From: Cavia porcellus
Lineage: Eukaryota; Chordata; Mammalia; Rodentia; Caviidae
Direction of reading: 5' to 3'
Assembly: GCF_034190915.1 (NCBI RefSeq)
Contig: NW_026947502.1
Location: 31,898,785 to 31,962,784 of the forward strand
DNA length: 64,000 bases
Position 1 is the first letter of the stretch. Every line of letters begins with the position of its first letter. Below are positions 1 through 12,130 of the stretch, in pieces. The notes under the pieces are model-generated. The model saw only the letters and a list, made by a program, of their open reading frames with translations, was not told the DNA's origin and searched no databases. A program made the translations under genes and the position numbers.

Positions 1-3000
1 TCTGTGGAAGTCTCTGAATCACTGACCTCAGGCAGGCCATTCAGTCCTCAATGCTTTGAGGGTTGGACACTACTGGCGAGGTGCTCTGAAACGGAAGCTT
101 ATTTAGTGCAGCTCCTTAAGTGCAGGAATTACGTTTGTGCATGCCTAGAGCACCTTTGAGAATGGCCACTGTGTCCACATAGCATGAGCCTTGCTTGTGG
201 TCAGCCATCAGATCCCTGCAGGGTATGAAATCTTTCTCTTTTTCTGCCACCAATGTTGCCACCATCTTGTAGCCCTAGGGACCTCATCATCCTATGGAGA
301 CTCCTCTTCATGGAGGGTCCAGTCAAGAGAGCCTTGTAGCCTGTTAGGAATGGCATCCTGGTGGGCTTGCCCTGAATGTCCCCACCCTAGACTGCCTGAG
401 GCAGCTCTGGGGGAGGGCTGGGGCGTCTGGGCACTAACCTCACACCATTAGGCTTATAGCAGTGCTTGCTAGCAGACAAAGGCTCAGGGGATTAGGGGCA
501 ATTACCAGGCCAACTCTTTATTCCCAAGGTTTAATGGACCCAGCCACTGTAATTGTACCTGCAGTTGTTGGGCTGCTCCCTCCCATCCAACGGCCCTGGG
601 CTGGGGTGTAGGTAAGGGAGGGCAGGTGCTTTGGCTTGCCCACCTATGCTGGTTGCCTATTGGAGTGTCCAGTGGCCTAAGGTGAGTTCTGTGTGGCATA
701 TCAGCGAGCAGTAGCTGATAGAGCTTCTCATGGGCAAAACAGGGAGCCCAGAGTACACAGAGGACCTCCTGATGGGGACACCAGGGCCTCTCCTGCTTCT
801 TAAGGTCTCAGATACTTGTGGTTCAGTGCTTGTGTGGGGTTATCTCTGGCCTGTAGTGTCTGTGGTTGGTCTAGAAGGCCGGGTATGCTCAGCAGGGCAG
901 GAGAGGATCCTTCCGAGCCTTGAAGTGGAGCAACCTTAGGGATGAGGGAGGGATGGAGGTCTGTGTGGACAGGCAGGTGCCAGTCTACATGCCCTGGTAC
1001 CCCAGGGGAGTGTGGAGCCCAAGCAGGCCTAGCTGTGGCACAGGCCTGGGCTGGAGCGCCCTAGGACTGCAGCCTGTCCCTTGGGAGCTTACCTTGAGCC
1101 ACAGAGGCACCGCACTCTTCTCCAGGGATCCCTACTTGGTCCCTCTTCACATCAATGAGGCACAAGAAGAGTTCAACAGAGGGCACTTGACAATTCAAGG
1201 TATGCATGCTTTTAATCCTTTCAGGGAGCCTGTAAGGTGATATTGATGGTGATGTTTTTATTTCTTAGAATTATTTTTCCAGTCATTCACGTGAACTTAG
1301 AGGGACATATCAGTTTTCCACCTTAAGTAAGAGGATTAAAAACATTGCATAATGCAGGGCCTGAGTTAAGTGCTCAGGCCCCAGCGCCTTGTCACATCGT
1401 GTAATTAGGAGTAATTGCCAGTGTGGGCTTTGAGGAAGGTGCCTGTGGGGTGGGGTGGGGGTTGGTGAAGGCTTCTTGGAGCCCTTGTTATTCCCGGGAG
1501 GGCAGGTGAAGCTGGGAGCCAGTTGAGTGGAGAGCTGTGGGGTCCGCCCTTTCCTCGTCTGGCCTTGAGCATCTTTTCTTGAGTGTCATCTGCAGGGAAC
1601 CTGGGTTGCTCTGAGAGTACTACAGGTGTATATGTGGGAGATGGGGCAAAGCTGGCTCTCTGAGGGCAGCCTGGCCCTCTCCCAAGGAGTTCTACTCCTT
1701 GGCTGCTGCCTCTTCTCTTTGAACACAGGAGTGGCACAGGGACCTGTTAGGTCTGACCTGAGACCCAGATCTCTGAATTGAACCCTGCTGTAGCTTTGGC
1801 CAGGTAAGACTCAGGTTATTTTCTGTGGGCACTGGAACTACAGATTGGGGTTGACAGACACCTTCCAGGAGTGTTGCTCTTTCTAATGTGACATTTCTTT
1901 ATTTTTAATCAAACCTAAACTCCAGATCTTGGATGGTATGATAGTCTTGCCACGGATATGTGGGCACCCCTCAGAGCTGGAGCTGGGCCTATTGATGGGG
2001 GCTTGTGATGGGGGGCAGTGATAGAGGCCTGTGGAAGTGAATCTGGTTGGGGTTGGCCTCCCTCTCTTGTGACCATTAAACAGGCTGTTCCTGAGTCTGC
2101 GGGTCACTCACTGTTGAGCCACTTAAGTCACCTGCTCTCTGTAGGGGAGTAGGGGAAGCAGGAAGGAATGTATCTATCCCTCAGGAATTCCTGGCCGAGT
2201 GGTTTGTGGCCGCTCCATGGGGAGAGGGAGAGTTGGGAGGGGGCATGGAGATGAAGCCCATGAAGAGCAGTGAACCGTCTCCACAGTGTGGCCCACAGTG
2301 TTGCTGGAAGGAATGGGAAGTCGGAAGGTGTCTTGGCTATGTCTCTACATGCTGGTCTCAGTGCTTCTCCTGTCCTCTGTCCTAGCCAAGGGAAGAAGAG
2401 ATCAGGGCCCACCATAGCCATGATCTCTCTGTCTGTAGAAGACACAACTTTTAAGAGTAGACCCAGTTATCAGCAGTGATGAACATGAAGTGTAAGTCTG
2501 GGATCATTGCCAACCTGCTGCTCTTCCAAACCTCATCCAGGGCCAGCTTTTGGAGACCATCATCTGCAGCCTAGCCAGGCGTGTTTTCTTAGGCATCTGT
2601 TCTTCCCTAGGGAGTCAGAGATGAATAGGATTCACCCCTGTTCTCCAAGAGCTTGTGGGTGAACTGGAATAGGACATTACATACAGGCCCTCGTGCAAGG
2701 CAAAGTGGGCTGGGCCGATGAGATGGTTCCAGCATCCTCCAACGCTTCCTTTCCAGATCAGGTGCCTGTGGAACAGAGGTAATAGGCCAAATGCCATAGG
2801 CCACTCAACCCCTGAGGCAGCCTAGGCTGGGTCCTGGGCACATTGTTCTCAGGTAAGTAGGTGTTCCAGAATGCTTGGAATAAATTAGGTGTGGTTATCA
2901 GGGGCCAAAGGTCACTCCGGTCATAATATCTGAGTCCACTGAGATGAAATTGTGTGTTCTGTGTATAATGGGGAGGATGAGAATGTTGGCTCCTTACTGG

Positions 3001-3840
3001 TGCCAGTCATTATTCTGGACTTTGTGATAAAGCTGGGTTTTGTTTTTGTTTTTCCGGGTCCAAGAAAGTTAGGAAGGAAAGGAGGAGTCCCTTGGTTTCT
3101 AAGGCCCTGAGTCCTATAGCTTTCAGTTGGATTCTGAAATCTTCTAAGTTCTTCTTGGTAACTCTCCTTATGGCTCACCCTGCAAGTCAGAAGACTCCCT
3201 GAGGATTAAATTCCCTAAAGTGTGTCCTGGGAATTTTTTAATGAACAAAATTTCAACAACTGTGTCTGGTGGTGGGATCCATTGTTACAGTTAGATTAAA
3301 GTTAAAAATCTAATTCGAAATCAGAGAATCTCTTTTAAAATTGAGATTCCTGAAGTCCACCATCCAAAGAAATTCACTCTGATGGTGAGGACTGGAGCCA
3401 TGGTCGCTGCTGGGAAGAGATGCTTTAAGTGGCAAAAGGAACACACTTCACGTCCCTCTAGTTCCCTGGAGGTCAGACCAGCCCTTGTGAGCAGTGACCT
3501 TGTTTGTAGGTGAGTCACAGTGAGGACCTGCCTCCTTTCCCAACCTCATCTCACTGCTGCTAGAGTTGAGCAGGATTAATCAGGGTGTTGAATTGTGTCA
3601 TTATTCTGCCTCTGCCTGGGGCAGGAGGGGTGACTAACTCTCAATCCAGGTTGTGGCAGAGCTCTGGTAAGAGGAAGGTGGGGGGGTGGCCCAGCTAAGA
3701 GTCCTGATAAGAGTATCTGTGGGCAAGATTTTCAGACAGATTTGAGAATCCTTTTAAGGAGGGCGATCTGGCCTTGTCCTCTGCAGAGGAGCCTGACAGA
3801 TTATGATGAGCAGCATCACATGGGTATTCAGGTTTCTCTC
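1..3840. other. Unique sequence, no gene recognised
   Basis: Mixed-composition mammalian DNA with short open frames on both strands, none longer than about 110 codons and none resembling a known family. I see no CpG island, no exon supported by both splice sites and an open frame, and no clear SINE. Acceptor-like pyrimidine tracts occur but without a coding frame next to them. Best described as intergenic or intronic. Confidence 0.6.
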
Positions 3841-3844
3841 CACT

Positions 3845-3960
3845 CAGGACAATTCCTTTTATTCCCATTTTACAAGTGGAGTAGCTGAGGCCTGGTTAGT
3901 TGATATTGCTTGAGTGACTGATTTAGGTTCAGAGCGTATCTCCTGACCATGCCCTGAGCT
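3845..3960 (-). repeat. MIR SINE fragment
   Basis: The stretch reads like the reverse of the MIR core: a run of 'cccattttacaagtgg', then 'agctgaggcctgg', then a degraded version of the part that normally mentions prior cell-mass tRNA-like sequence. MIR is an ancient tRNA-derived SINE shared by all placental mammals and is long dead. The copy is truncated and diverged, so the edges are approximate. Confidence 0.6.
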
Positions 3961-6689
3961 TTTGGGAGTCAGCAGATCTTCCTGTGGTTGACCTCAGAGG
4001 GAGTTGTGACCACAGTGCAGGGTGGGGCTGTAGGACTGGAGGCAGGCACACCTGAGAGGGTGTTCCACTTGTGCCCTTCCCAGTGGAAAGACCCTCATCT
4101 GCCCTACTGGGCTAGGAGCTGCCCCAGTTCCATGTCTGCTGCTCAGTGGATACTCTGGAGAAGTTATTGAACAAGTGAACAGGATTTGGAAGTGGTTCTC
4201 AAATACAATTAAATCGCCATGTATACACTGAAATTGAGTCACAACATACACATGGCTAGGAAGCATGAAACAGTGTTTACAGTGATATATGTCACAACAT
4301 TATTATGTGATTTTTAATCTTAATTTTGTTTATGTTTTTCTGCATGTTTGAAATTTTCCATAGCAAGATTTAAAGCATGTTTAGAATAAGTTTTATTTGA
4401 ATCGATTCAGACACCTTGTGCAGTGTATCTGCTCACTTGCCACAGTAATGCACAGCTAGGGGGAATGTACTGCAGGGATTATGGCAATATGTGTTTTACT
4501 ATGTAAATTTTTAAACTTAAATATTCACTGTAGTTTTTGATCACCCCTTGTATGTTGCATAACAGGCAGTGCTGCTATCATGTAAAATGATTACATTTCC
4601 ATCAGGGTAGAAAATAAAGACAAAGGACTGTGATCTGAGTCATCTCATGGTGGCACCTACCTCTGTGACACTAAGTAATCTATACCAACCCTAAAACGTC
4701 TTGCGAACCTCATCATTGTAGACCAGCATCTTGGATCTTCTGTTCTAGAAGGAATTTAGACTTAGAATAATAGGTCAGCCTTCTAGAATGTTCTTTACTA
4801 CAATTGCTGTCCTCTCGTGGGCACTGTTGTTGTGCCAGCCTGATAGTCAAGGTGCAGTGGCAGTTAGGGAGATGCGTTCCTTGAAGGAACTGCAGATTGA
4901 AGGTGTGGTAGCCTCAGCTCTCTAACTTTCCTTAATGTCCTCCTGTGGTTTGCTTTGGGGTTGCTAGGACACCTATTTCCTGCAGTGAGAACAAAATCCC
5001 CTTAGCTTCTTTGGGCTGAGACCCCTCATAGACTTGTTTTCCACATGGAACCCGGGCGCGTGGCCCAAGGCTGTGGTCTGTAGGGCTCAGCAGTCTTGCC
5101 TTGCAGTGCCCAGTGGAGCTCTTTGGAAGGGAACCACAGGCTGTGACTTCCTTTGGAAGATAAATTGTGGCACCAGGTACTTGGCTGATTTTTAGAATTA
5201 CTGATTCAGCACTGTAAATGCAGCACGTATTCACCGGGTCCTCTGACATCCCAGGCACCATTGTCAGACTCGAGACCGGGCTTGAGCCCTGACGAGGGAG
5301 CTCTCATGTGCCTTGCCTCTCACACACCTGGGCTGCCTCCTGCCAGCAGCACTTTCTCAGGGCAGAGCCAAATCCTTCCTACTGACAGGCTGCAGAGTAA
5401 GCTAGTGGAGCTGGCCCCTTAGGTCATGAGACCAGGGGAGACTATTTGCTACCTACGAGGCCAGTGCTCAAGGTATCAACTCATCAAAACCAAATCTTGA
5501 AGTTTCAAAATTGAACAAGATTTCAAAATAGTTATTTCACAGATATTTTAAAATTAGAAGGCCCCCAAACCCTAACCTGTCAGCCGATTCTGGCCCCAGC
5601 TGGACAGCCTTCTGCCTGGCTCCCCAGCCCTGCTCTCTGTGTACCTTTGCTACACTCTGTGGGATTGGCTTCGGGGTATAAAATCTTGCGTGATCTTAGG
5701 AAGGAACAACTGGCTGTGCTTAACCGAATGTTCTAAGAAAGGGCCCCAGGCTTCATCCCCTGCCCTAGATAGCATCCTTTCAAGGTGGCTGGGGCACTGG
5801 CCTCATTGACTGATTTTGGGGAAGTTCCTTTCCCTGCGAGCCTTGGTCTCCCTCCTTGAGCAATAGTGCTGGTGTGGGAGCTTCAGTCAGCCTGAGGTTT
5901 CAGGCTCGCTGTCCCCGTAGCCCTGTGCTGGTTTCTACTCCTCTGTTTGTTATGCCACCGCTCTTCCTAGATCACACCTGGGAAACCTGGAACAAACCTC
6001 ACTCCCCTTTCGTTTTCCACACCAGTATGCAGTGCTTTTCCCTCCTCGGGATTTCCACTCACCCATTCACTAAACACATCCTACCTTGCGCATAATCTGT
6101 GGTGCATGTGTATATTTACCATCTAGACTGGAAGCCCAGCTATTTTCTTTCAGATAGCTCTCCTTATAGTCTTGGCCATGGTTTGTGCACATTTTTGGAG
6201 AATAAAATCATGACGGCTCAGTAGAATCTTGGTGACCTGTAGAGTAAAACATTCCATTGATGAGCTAGTTTTTCCATGGATTGTAGCAGATTTCCTTGGG
6301 ACCCATCATTAAATGAATTTGGGGCCTTTGTCTTATGCTCTGGCAATTGTCTTTTCCATGTATAGATTGCCATGATTAGCATCTTCTATCCTGAGGAGCG
6401 CTGGGACTAGAAATGTACAGGAGGGGCAGGGGCCACCCGAGGCCATTGCTCACATTCTCATTTTGCCTCCTGCTCACTGCCCCTTCCTGGAGATGCATTT
6501 GGGGTGGATCTGAAGAGGTGGGGCAGCCCAGCCAATGCTATGATTTAAAGCTGCTTGTTGGACCTGTCTATGCACAAATTAGGGAGATACAGCCTCTTGC
6601 TTCCCATCCTGGAAATGGGGCCCCCGGGAGTTACCACCTGCTGCTTTTGTTGGGAGGATAGGAGGAGGCTTGTGCCCAGATATTGTGAA
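3961..6689. other. Unique sequence, no gene recognised
   Basis: No recognisable gene. The 4.2-4.6 kb part is AT-rich and may be a worn transposon remnant that I cannot classify. The rest is ordinary mixed sequence with short, non-homologous open frames. Confidence 0.55.
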
Positions 6690-7120
6690 GTCTGCAGGTT
6701 TCACTCGGTTGGGATTTGTCATCTGGCAAACCATCAAGTATCTGCCATAGCTGTCCATGTCAGCTGCAGCCTCCACGGCCAATCCTCATGATGAAGTATC
6801 CAGTCAAGTTTTGGCAATTCCGAAGGTGTGGCAATCTTGGTTCTTGCAAGGGCCAGTGGGGAGCATTGCGACAGAGGCTCTTGTGCTGGGACTGCAGGAT
6901 GCCCCAGGAAGAAAGTGGAGGGTGGAGGGCACCCTTGACAGTTGACATCTGTGTCAACAGCACCCAATGACACACCGGGGGAGGACGAGCCTGTGCTTGG
7001 CAGGCCAACAACAATAGGCTGATTGACAAAATGAACTTTCCCCTCAAAGGCCCACCATTGCCAGAGGAGCCTGGGCTGATGGTAGTCTGTCTGCTGGCCC
7101 ACTGGGGCTCCACCAGAAGG
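6690..7120. promoter_or_regulatory. Candidate regulatory element with SOX and PBX/MEIS-like motifs
   Basis: A SOX-like site (AACAATAG, within 7008-7018) lies a few bases before a TALE homeodomain-like site (TGATTGACA, 7020-7028). The surrounding 400 bases are free of recognisable repeats. SOX and PBX/MEIS proteins are developmental transcription factors that often bind together in enhancers. A 183-codon minus-strand frame (6734-7285) also covers the area, but it is proline/serine-rich, overlaps other open frames and has no recognisable domain. Motifs of this length occur by chance, so this is only a candidate. Confidence 0.25.
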
Positions 7121-7677
7121 TTCAGAGCAGGGGTTAGGGCTGGATATAGGCTCCTGACCTGTCCATGATCCTCTGGGAGCCTGCTGCAGAGTTAAGGGCA
7201 GGCTGGCAGCTCCTTGGCATGCAAGAACAAAGGCCCGGCAGACTGGGGGTGATGAACGCTGTGCAGGTGGGAGTGGCTGGGCCATGGGTGGGTGATGTGT
7301 CCACAGTGCCTCCTACTCAGTATGATGTGGGAGGGGCTTCATGAGCTGCTGAGAGGTACATTTGCTCTCCTACAAAACATGGTCATCATTGCAAATATTC
7401 CCTGAAACCTTAATCACTGCATTTCTGAGCTCAGTTCAGCACCAAGGGTGAATATCCTGGCTTTCTGAGGTCCCACCCCACTCTTCCTCCTGCATATATG
7501 TGCACATGCATGCAGCTGCCTTGTTTGCTGAGGCTGTATGACTCATCACTGGGAGATCAGATGGCCTGAGGCCACGGTGCAGCGATGCTCTGTCTCTAGG
7601 AGTGTACGTCAGGGCCTAGCAGGCCTCTGGTGATAGGACCTTCTAATTGACTCTGCCTACAGAAACTTCCTCACCTA

Positions 7678-7721
7678 GTTTTGTTTCTGTGCTGTATTTT
7701 GTTTTGTTTCTGTGCTGTATT
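7678..7721. repeat. Tandem duplication of a 21-bp unit
   Basis: The same 21 bases, starting 'gttttgtttctgtgctgta', occur at 7678-7698 and 7701-7721 with two T between them, giving a period of 23. The copies are identical, which suggests a fairly recent local duplication. No function is implied. Confidence 0.9.
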
Positions 7722-7959
7722 CCAAGATGAAATGAGCCCAAATAGACTTTTTATTCAACAGGTCCCTTAGGACAGAGCACTGTCCTCAGGGCCTTAGTGT
7801 GACCATTGTTCAAGGGAGACAAGAGAACCAGCTCATCAGGGACCTCAAGATTATTGTGTGAGTTCCTAGAGAACAAGGAGGAGAAGATCCTTTCGGAGCT
7901 AAAAGGAAGCCTGAGATAATTTTTCTAAAACTCAAGCTTGTCCTCGGCTCTGCTTTACA

Positions 7960-8270
7960 ACCTTGAAGTCTTCTTCAATGCTAACAGTCTCTGATTCTCA
8001 GGACAGAGACCAACATGCTTAACAGAATCCAGCCTCCACTCATCTCGGTTCTTTTTGTCACACTGTATTTTGTCCCCTTTGTTTTCTGGACTCCCTTTCT
8101 GCTGGTCTCTTTGTACACTAATGTACTTGGTGGCCTTGTGGTGGGCTAGAACTTACGGGCTCCTTAGCTGGGAATGTTTTTATCCCACATCCCTTCCTTT
8201 CTCCTTTACTTTAGTTAACTCCCGTTGATCCTTCAGTTTTTAGAGTAGTTGTTTCTGTAGATATTTTCCA
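7960..8270 (-). repeat. Probable L2 LINE fragment
   Basis: The word order resembles the reverse of the L2 3' region (a 'cagcctccactcatct' stretch followed by short C/T-rich blocks), but divergence is high. L2 is a dead ancient LINE. The borders and the assignment are tentative. Confidence 0.35.
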
Positions 8271-8289
8271 TCTACTTGTATATTACACA

Positions 8290-8800
8290 TATTTACTGAC
8301 TGAAGAGATTCCATTGTCTGAAGTGTTCTGAATCTGTTTCAGTAGTTTGGTTCCTGATGTCTTACTTTGTTGTGTGCCTGATTATTTTTGACTATGTGGT
8401 AGTCATTAATGTCAGATAATTATTTTAGGAATAGGTCTTTCAGAGGTGGTTTTTCATTTGCTTTTGCTTGGCTTTGGGATACTGCCAGTTAATTTGAACT
8501 TAAGATTCTTTAACCTTTTAAGTTATTTAAACATGAGCTGCAGGCTCACAAGAGAACTCATTTATTTCTGGTTCATCCTTACCCTGAAAGTGAAGCCCTT
8601 TATGAGATCATCTTCCACGGGTGGGGTCTTGGCTTTGATCCCCTTTCTACCAATCATAGGAGGCCATCACCTACTTTTTCTTCCGGATCAGAAAATGTCC
8701 TCAGGGTAAATGTAGCTTTGAACACTTAGGTTTTTTATGTTCTTTTTGCAGATTTTGGCCTGGTAATTCCTCATTATCTTGTGGACTTTTTACTCTTTTG
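8290..8800 (-). repeat. HAL1/L1-type LINE fragment
   Basis: AT-rich sequence with phrases typical of the reverse strand of HAL1 or the old L1 5' part, such as 'ttgttgtgtgcctgatta' followed by a glycine-rich-looking GGTGGGG patch and a 'ctgccagtta' block. HAL1 is a half-length L1 relative without ORF2. No open frame survives. Edges are approximate. Confidence 0.45.
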
Positions 8801-9196
8801 GGAAGATCAAAAATATTTTATTTAGGGTTTTTGAAGTGTCCTTTATAGAATGTTGGCTCAAATTAGCTCTTTTTTGTTTGTTTGTTTGTTTTAACTAGCT
8901 CTCTTTACTCGAGAAGCAGTCTCTTGGTATATTTGTAACTTCCCTGAGTCCACCTTCACAGACCTTCTGTGTAGACTGGGGCTTGATTATATCCTCTAAT
9001 GACACAATGAGGCTCTTTCCTTAGTAGTTCTCATAACAGTCACACTCTTTAGTTCATCTTTGTGGTTATTTGGTTAACACCTCTTTCTGCTCCAGCCTTT
9101 CAATCTGTGCACGTAGGACCATTGTTAGTTGCCATTGTGTTCTCAGCACCTAGAGCATGGATGGACACATGATATATATTCAAGAACTATTTATGA

Positions 9197-9276
9197 GCAG
9201 GCAGTTTAGCTCAGTGGCTTAAGCACTTGCTTGGAAAGCACAAGGTCATGAGTTCGATCCCTGACACAAAAAAAAT
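9197..9276 (+). repeat. ID-type SINE, tRNA-derived
   Basis: The element carries an A-box-like 'tagctcagtgg' and a B-box 'gagttcgatcc', the internal RNA polymerase III promoter inherited from a tRNA, followed by an A-rich tail. It belongs to the same group as the copy at 9574 but is shorter-tailed and more diverged. ID SINEs are rodent elements derived from tRNA-Ala and mobilised by L1. Confidence 0.85.
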
Positions 9277-9573
9277 TATTTATTATGATTGAGTGACCTC
9301 TATTTCTTTTACTTGGTACAGCAAGTATTTTTGCGTGTACCTTTTTGCCGTTACTTTGAAACTCAGTTATCCTCTCCTTTATATTTTGGGTCTTGCAAGG
9401 ACCAGGGTTACCCTTACATGCATGCAGTGATTATGAACATGAGCTTAAAGAACAGAGAGGCCTGGCTTTGTAGCACTCTGCTTTTATGTGACCTTTTTAA
9501 ACTCTCTGAGCTCCAATTTCATTATCCACAAGTTAGGAAATATTAATATCTATTTAAAAATATTATGAAACTA

Positions 9574-9705
9574 GGGGCTGGGGATTTAGCTCAGTGGCAT
9601 AAGCACCTGCCTTGCAAGCAGGCGGTTGTGAGTTCAATCCCTGGTACCGATAAAAATGAAAAAGACAAAAAAAAAAAAAAAAAGAATAAACACAATGACA
9701 TCAAA
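9574..9705 (+). repeat. Young ID-type SINE with perfect 18-bp target-site duplication
   Basis: The body (about 9574-9655) has an A box 'tagctcagtggc', a B-box-like 'gagttcaatcc' and an intact anticodon arm: stem CCTGC (9606-9610), loop CTTGCAA (9611-9617), stem GCAGG (9618-9622). The loop reads anticodon TGC, so the source is tRNA-Ala. An A-rich tail with a 17-18 A run follows. The 18 bases at 9556-9573 are repeated exactly at 9706-9723, the mark of L1-mediated insertion. The perfect duplication and long tail argue for a recent event. Confidence 0.95.
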
Positions 9706-10015
9706 AAAAATATTATGAAACTAAATTAAATATAGTTACACAATGGTGACTGGGTGAATGTGGTGAGCGGGCATTCAGAATTTGTCCATTATTTTTCTAA
9801 TATAACTTATGGTATGCAGAAGTTAAAAATGGTATGTCTCATATTCCCTATCGCTAAAATCTGAATGCAAGTAGGCCTTAACAGTTAGATTTGTGCAAAA
9901 TTTGTAATTATAAATGACATAGAGTCTTCCCACTGTGTTAACACCCACATGACAATAGAAAGCGTGGGCATGAAGATGGTAAATTTTTCTTACTAACAGC
10001 TGATCACTAGTTTTG

Positions 10016-10085
10016 TGATTTTTTTTTCTTTTGTACTTGAGATTAAATCCAGGGTTTTCAAAGCAACCTACATCTCCAGGTCTTT
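10016..10085 (-). repeat. Degraded ID-type SINE
   Basis: A T-run is followed by 'gagattaaatccaggg' and a 'ctacatctccagg' block, which matches the order of a reversed ID element (B box, then A box) with much divergence. The adjoining pyrimidine tract blurs the end. Confidence 0.45.
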
Positions 10086-10241
10086 TGTTTTTCTTTCTAC
10101 ATTGTCTTTTTCTTCTCCTCCTCCTCCGTCCTACTTCTTTCTTCCCCCTCCTTCCTTTCTCTGTTTCTTTCCTCCTCTTCCTCTCCCACCTCCTCCTACA
10201 CCTCCTCCTTCCCCTCTTCTTCCTCCTCTTTTCTCTTCAAC
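10086..10241. repeat. Polypyrimidine low-complexity tract
   Basis: About 150 bases almost entirely C and T on the plus strand, built from CTC, TCC and CTTC units. Long polypurine/polypyrimidine tracts can form triplex (H-DNA). The open frames here (runs of Leu, Pro, Phe and Ser) are artefacts of composition. Confidence 0.9.
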
Positions 10242-10619
10242 ATGGTCTCTGAAGAGACATGTGTGTCAGAGGTTTTATATACCTGAATGCAGCTATGGCA
10301 GTGTATTCTTGATGTCAGTAGTTCGAAAGGCAGCTTCCTGAGTCCTTACTGAATCAGGTGTGGGTGGATCTCTGAGTATAATCCATTCTGTGGCACAATT
10401 CCTCTTCACCTGTGAACCTGTGGAATTCTATAAAACTTTTCTCCAAAAATACAGTGGCAACAGACATATAGGATAACAGTTCTAGACATTTATATTTGAA
10501 AAGGGAGAAAATGAAAAGAAAAAAAGTCACTTGTCCCAATCAATTTTGATATCTAGCCATGCAAACTGCTTTCATTTTCAAGGATTCCTCTGTGATTCTC
10601 AATTCTGTCATATGGATTC

Positions 10620-12130
10620 AATCATTCCTATCTGAATTGCCCTTTATTCATTAAAGGTATTATATTTGGGGTAAAGAATTGTATCCACCTGTTTATTGCC
10701 TGGAGAATCTTGGAGCCCTATAGTCTTCTTTCATTCTGTCCTCTCTGCCATCTTCAGACCCAAGCTGGTAGTATTTCTGATACTAGTACAGCATTCTTAA
10801 GAACTGGCAGGTTTCTTCCATAGATCTTTTCTAGATAATCCCATCTCTAGCTTAGCTTCTGCTGAGATAGCTGAGGGGGGTAAAAAGCACACACTTAATC
10901 TTTTCAAAGAATCTTTTGTGCGACCGAACTCTGACCTTGTGATGTTTTTGAGGTACTAGCAAAAGGCTGTCCAGCAATGCCGTCAGTTTTTCTCTAGGAC
11001 ACACTTTCTTGATAGTAAATTTCTTAGTGCTTTTACAGCCTGGATAGGTCTTGATTTTTTTTTAAAAAAAAAATTTAGCAACTCTTCTTTTAATTTTTAT
11101 CTTCTCTTTTGCATTTTACTATAAACAGCAAGAATAAGCCTAGCCATACTGTCAGCACTTTTTTTGGACTACTGCTCAATTAAATATCCAAGTTCTCCAC
11201 TTACAAGTTTAACTTTCAGAAGTGCCCCCTCATAACTGCAGGGCACAGTTCCACTGAGTTTTTGCTACTCTTTAACAAGGATCTTCTTTCTTCCAGTTTC
11301 CAATAACATTTCCTCATTTCCTCTTGAGCCCTTACCAGCAATACTTTTTAACACCCGTATTTCTACTAATGGTTCATTCACAACAATTTAAGTCAGCTCC
11401 AACGTGGTTTAGATTTTCTCTACCACGTTCTCTACTCCTTCAAGTCCTTACTTAGTAGCATTTGTAGCATACATATTTCCACTAGTAATCTGTTCCAGAA
11501 AATCTAGGCTTTTTTGTCATGCTCTTTAACATTCTTCTAGACTGTATAACTACTTGATTATAAAACCATCCCCATTTTAGGTATTTTTTTAGGGCAGGCA
11601 GCACCCCACTTCTGGTACTAAAATTTGTCTTAATTTTCTATGGCTGCTATAACTAATGATCACAATAATGTATATTTGGAGGTCCAAATTTCCAAAATGA
11701 GCTAAAATAAAGATGTTAGCAGGGCAACATTTTATTCTGGAGGCTTCAGGAAGAATCTCAATAAATCTCTCCCTCTATCCCTCTATCCCTCTCTCGCCCT
11801 CCCTCCCCACCTCCTGCCTTTTCTGCTTCTAGACACTGCTGGCATTCTTTGTCTTATAGCTCCTTCTACTTCCCAAATCTATAGTAACTGGTTATGTTCT
11901 TCCATTGTATTGCTCTGACATTGAGTTTCATTTTCCACAGTTAGAATCTCTATAATTGTATAGAGTCCTCCCAAGTAATCAGGATAATCTTCCTACCTCT
12001 AGGTAAGCCAGTTTCCAGGCTTACTTACATTTTCTGCCTTATTCTCCGTTTACCACAGCATTAGTGTTTGTAGATTGTGGTATATAGTACATGGACATTT
12101 GGAGACCATTCTTCTACCTGTCATATCTGG
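10620..12130. repeat. Old interspersed retroelement, unclassified
   Basis: The order of phrases, including 'ccacttctggtactaaaa' followed by 'ctatggctgctataacta' near 11,610-11,660, a pyrimidine patch and a 'gctccttctacttccc' block, resembles a widespread mammalian retroelement that I remember but cannot name with certainty (MaLR-like or L1-related). A short CCCTCTAT-type simple repeat lies at about 11,770-11,810. No coding capacity remains. Confidence 0.4.

Noticed and set aside
6734..7285. 183-codon minus-strand frame
   Set aside because: Pro/Ser-rich with no recognisable domain; three other frames overlap it in both directions.
9197..9705. True tRNA genes
   Set aside because: Both have tRNA-like promoters but also SINE tails, and one has a target duplication. 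They are tRNA-derived SINEs, not functional tRNAs.
10015..10341. 108-codon frame rich in Pro, Leu, Phe and Ser
   Set aside because: Runs through a polypyrimidine tract, so the frame is a by-product of simple sequence.
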